This document shows, in pieces, positions 13,318-14,765 of a stretch of 14,765 nt of DNA. Each line of letters starts with the position of its first letter. The first letter of the stretch is position 1. The DNA comes from JAYRZB01 sp041916675. GTDB taxonomy: Bacteria; Pseudomonadota; Alphaproteobacteria; Rhizobiales; Devosiaceae. The stretch lies in the NCBI GenBank assembly GCA_041916675.1, contig JAYRZB010000014.1, positions 1 to 14,765 of the forward strand. Reading direction: 5' to 3'. The position numbers and the translations under genes are program-made. Below the pieces are notes generated by a model. It was given only the letters and a program-made list of their open reading frames with translations. It did not search any database and was not told the origin of the DNA.

Positions 13318-13755
13318 CTACTTCTTGCCCGCAGCCGGCTTTTTGGCGGGGGCCGCAGGCTTCTTGGCCGCCGGTTTGGCGGCTGCAACCGCCTCGTCGA
13401 TGGTTTCGGCCTTGGGGCCGTTCTTCTTGACCGACTCGATGGCGTTTTTGGCGCTGGCCTTGGCGGCATAGGTTTCGGAGCGGACCATGGCCTCGCCGTT
13501 GCGGGCCACGAAGCGCACGAAGGTTTCGCCATTCTTGGCGGCGGCGATCTCGAACCGATAACCCTTGCCGGTTTCGCCGGCGGTGAGATCGACAACGGCG
13601 GCGCCGGGGGCATTTTTCTGCAGCGAGGCGATGCAGTTTCTGGCGCTGGCCTTGGACTTGTAGTTTTCGGACCAGACGATGACTTCGGCGTTATAAAGGA
13701 ATTGCACGCGATACTGCCCGCTGGCGGCGGATACGATCTTGAACTTGTGTGCCAT
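13318..13755 (-). CDS. DUF1508 (YegP-like) tandem-repeat protein with a Lys/Ala/Pro-rich tail
   Basis: This 145-residue cytoplasmic protein contains two DUF1508 units. The first is about residues 4-52 (KFKIVSAASGQYRVQFLYNA, then SENYKSKASARNCIASLQKN). The second is about 65-118 (YRFEIAAAKNGETFVRFVAR, then SETYAAKASAKNAIESVKKN). Each unit is a small beta-beta-beta-alpha module; the family (UPF0339, E. coli YegP) has no firm function. An acidic-to-basic linker then leads to AAAKPAAKKPAAPAKKPAAGKK, which resembles histone H1 or HupN/AlgP-type tails and suggests nucleic-acid contact. YegP itself is about 110 residues, so the tail is the extension. The ATG at 13755 has GGAG upstream and fits the MAHKF start better than a frame extension to 13794. 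Confidence 0.85.
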   Translation of the reverse strand: MAHKFKIVSAASGQYRVQFLYNAEVIVWSENYKSKASARNCIASLQKNAPGAAVVDLTAGETGKGYRFEIAAAKNGETFVRFVARNGEAMVRSETYAAKASAKNAIESVKKNGPKAETIDEAVAAAKPAAKKPAAPAKKPAAGKK

Positions 13756-13817
13756 GAAAAACTCCGCTCCCTTTGTTCCGGGCGACTCAAGCAACCCGTG
13801 ATGAAAGACTAGACCCG

Positions 13818-14249
13818 TTACAGCGCCGGGTCACCCAGTTGCGCCATGATATAGGCCGGCATGATCAGCGGGGCGGCACTGGCCGCATCCTCGCGGCTGG
13901 CCACCAGCGCGGCTGTGGTGGCGTGCAGGCGCTGGGCCAGCAGCCGCGCCAACTGCAGCGCCCAGGCCGGGCGGGCTTCGAGCACGGTGAGCGGATCGGC
14001 GATGACGTAGGCCTCAACGGCGCTGACAGCGCGCACGCTGGCCGAATGCGGCCGATCGAGCAGCACGCTCATTTCGCCGAACAGCGTGCCCTCCTGGCTG
14101 GTGCGGGCCACCACCTTGCCATCGCGCTCAACCTCGACCGTGCCGGATTTGAGCACAAACAGCGTGCCGAGCTTGCCCCATTGCGGCACCAGCACTTCGC
14201 CGGGTGCATAAAAGCGTTCGCTGATCCAGTTGGCATCGAGCTTGTGCAT
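13818..14249 (-). CDS. Cyclic-nucleotide-binding-fold protein without a DNA-binding domain
   Basis: This 143-residue protein is one cNMP-binding beta barrel: FYAPGEVLVPQWGKLGTLFV, then LKSGTVEVERDGK, and the phosphate-binding cassette FGEMSVLLDRPHSASVRAV (residues 57-75), then a C-terminal helix (WALQLARLLAQRLHATTAAL). In CRP and kinase R subunits the cassette has Arg after the Pro (PR.A). Here it is His68, as in a PHSATV-type subgroup, so binding of cAMP or cGMP is doubtful. No helix-turn-helix or enzyme domain follows, so it is not a CRP/FNR regulator. The ATG at 14249 with GGGGG upstream is preferred; the frame stays open to 14441 but that stretch is Arg/Pro-rich and looks non-coding. Confidence 0.75.
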   Translation of the reverse strand: MHKLDANWISERFYAPGEVLVPQWGKLGTLFVLKSGTVEVERDGKVVARTSQEGTLFGEMSVLLDRPHSASVRAVSAVEAYVIADPLTVLEARPAWALQLARLLAQRLHATTAALVASREDAASAAPLIMPAYIMAQLGDPAL

Positions 14250-14608
14250 GACGGCCCCCACGCGCGGATGGGGGAGCCTAACCCGGCTTGCGTATTTGGC
14301 AAAGCCTGCAAAACCGGCCGCCCCGATGCGCCAAAGCGCCCGCCGGGCCAGTGGCACGCGGGAGAACGGGATAGGACAGGCCCCGGGGCGCAATAGCGTC
14401 TGATGGGGAATAGGACGGGACGCCATAGCGCCCCGGGGCACCGGGTTTTCAGGCCTGTGGCTCGTTACGCTTTTACCCGCTCTCCGGCCACCCGGCCCAG
14501 GGGCAGGCGACCCCGCCCCCTCCCGGTTGTCACCCGGCGGCCGTTCGTTGCAACCACCGCCCTGGCCGGGTGATGGGTCGATCCTAAAGCGGGTTGGCGG
14601 AGCGGCGG
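14250..14608. other. Non-coding region upstream of the cyclic-nucleotide-fold gene
   Basis: These 359 bases hold no convincing gene. The minus-strand frame of the downstream gene remains open to 14441, but its codons look unlike coding sequence. An inverted repeat TCACCCGGC (14530-14538) with GCCGGGTGA (14565-14573) encloses a smaller GTTGCAAC palindrome (14547-14554). A 9-bp stem with a 26-base loop is possible. It may hold the promoter of the downstream gene, which I cannot place. Confidence 0.5.
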
Positions 14609-14640
14609 CCCACCCCCACCCTGCCCCTCCCCCTGAATGG
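14609..14640. repeat. C-rich dispersed repeat abutting the IS end (copy 2)
   Basis: Five C runs of three to five bases occur between 14609 and 14633, so the minus strand can form a G-quadruplex. It shares ACCCCCACCC and CCCTCCCC in the same order and spacing with the reverse complement of 100-127, and like that copy it ends directly against an IS terminal repeat. It is probably half of a palindromic intergenic repeat split by the IS. Confidence 0.6.
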
Positions 14641-14661
14641 CAGGGCTATCGCATATGAGCG
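14641..14661 (+). repeat. Terminal inverted repeat (right end) of the IS
   Basis: It starts CAGGG, CT, ATCGCATATG; matches the left-edge terminal repeat (minus strand 99-79) at 15 of the first 17 positions. The stop codon of the transposase lies inside it. Confidence 0.65.
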
Positions 14662-14765
14662 ATTAGAGAGATTAGGAAGTTGTCGTTCCATGCGGCCCGT
14701 TTGAGTTTTGCTTTGATTGATCCCTTGTCGGGGTGCTGGCGGAGGATGTTGAGAGCGAGCTTTCG
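14646..14765 (-). CDS. ISAs1-family transposase, C-terminal 39 residues (truncated by the window edge)
   Basis: The minus-strand frame entering at 14765 reads RKLALNILRQHPDKG, then SIKAKLKRAAWNDNFLISLI, and ends AHMR at a TAG (14648-14646). The run LRKLALN.LR....KGS...K.KRA.W.D.FL is the characteristic tail of ISAs1/H-repeat DDE transposases, which catalyse cut-and-paste or copy transposition of the element. All three catalytic acidic residues lie upstream, outside the window, so activity cannot be judged. The tail itself shows no stop or frameshift. Its lower GC and codon use differ from the neighbouring genes, as expected for a mobile element. Confidence 0.8.
   Translation of the reverse strand, partial: RKLALNILRQHPDKGSIKAKLKRAAWNDNFLISLIAHMR

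Larger units (their letters stand above)
14641..14765 (-). mobile_element. Right (3') end of an ISAs1-family insertion sequence, truncated by the window edge
   Basis: The terminal repeat starts CAGGG, CT, ATCGCATATG at 14641 and overlaps the transposase stop codon (14648-14646). The element extends beyond position 14765. Its transposase runs on the minus strand, the same direction as the transposase fragment at the left edge. Confidence 0.75.

Noticed and set aside
12243..13430. 395-codon plus-strand frame opposite the binding-protein gene
   Set aside because: It is antisense to a clear solute-binding protein gene. The translation has no recognisable motif and spans the promoter and intergenic region.
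14250..14441. N-terminal extension of the cyclic-nucleotide-fold protein to 14441
   Set aside because: The added 64 residues are Arg/Pro/Ala-rich without domain or signal features, and the ATG at 14249 has a good ribosome binding site.
1..14765. An intact, previously undescribed multi-gene defence or biosynthetic system
   Set aside because: Most genes fall into recognisable families or stand alone. Apart from the cas3 scar I see no cluster of unknown genes with shared control that would support such a claim.

Overview
The window looks like a draft-assembly contig from a high-GC alphaproteobacterium, most likely a Devosia-like member of the Hyphomicrobiales. This rests on codon and GC character, the alphaproteobacterial look of the small membrane protein, MsrA, HAD nucleotidase and DUF1508 genes, and the C-rich intergenic repeats. 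It is inferred by eye, not from a database search.

Layout. (1) 1-99: outer end of an insertion sequence, with the first 11 codons of a transposase on the minus strand, followed by a G-rich repeat (100-133). (2) 175-2402, minus strand: a TetR-family repressor gene overlapping by 4 bases a 14-helix DHA2-type drug exporter gene, with a palindromic operator candidate just upstream. (3) 2557-5922, plus strand: a secreted protein of unknown function, a strong hairpin, a pyrimidine 5'-nucleotidase-like HAD hydrolase and a diverged MurA-type enolpyruvyl transferase. (4) 5923-6447, minus strand: a truncated Cas3 HD-nuclease remnant that stops exactly where the murA-like gene stops, then tRNA-Ser(GGA) with an upstream promoter candidate. 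(5) 6713-8464, plus strand: a small membrane protein, msrA and two tandem MmcQ/YjbR-like genes in a tightly packed operon. (6) 8433-10226, minus strand: a large GT-C-like membrane protein that recalls STT3/AglB. (7) 10507-10881, plus strand: a secreted Met/Asp/Ala repeat protein, facing a CreA-like lipoprotein (10928-11446, minus) across a 13-bp-stem hairpin. (8) 11510-13154, minus strand: an amino-acid ABC permease and its binding protein, with an intercistronic hairpin and no ATPase. (9) 13318-14249, minus strand: a DUF1508 tandem-repeat protein with a histone-H1-like tail and a cyclic-nucleotide-binding-fold protein. (10) 14609-14765: a second C-rich repeat, then the 3' end of an ISAs1-family transposase on the minus strand.

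How the parts relate. The TetR/exporter pair forms a self-contained efflux module. MsrA repairs oxidised methionine and sits with two small DNA-binding-fold proteins. The ABC genes form a solute uptake unit that must borrow an ATPase. The most informative structure is at the edges. Both ends of the window run into IS ends of the same type in the same orientation, and each abuts a copy of the same C/G-rich repeat. This suggests one IS type inserting repeatedly into one class of dispersed repeat, which would also explain why the contig ends where it does. The Cas3 remnant between the murA-like gene and tRNA-Ser is the only trace of a CRISPR-Cas system. I found no intact novel multi-gene system; the odd items are the diverged MurA paralogue, the DAMA-repeat protein, the STT3-like protein and the cas3 scar.
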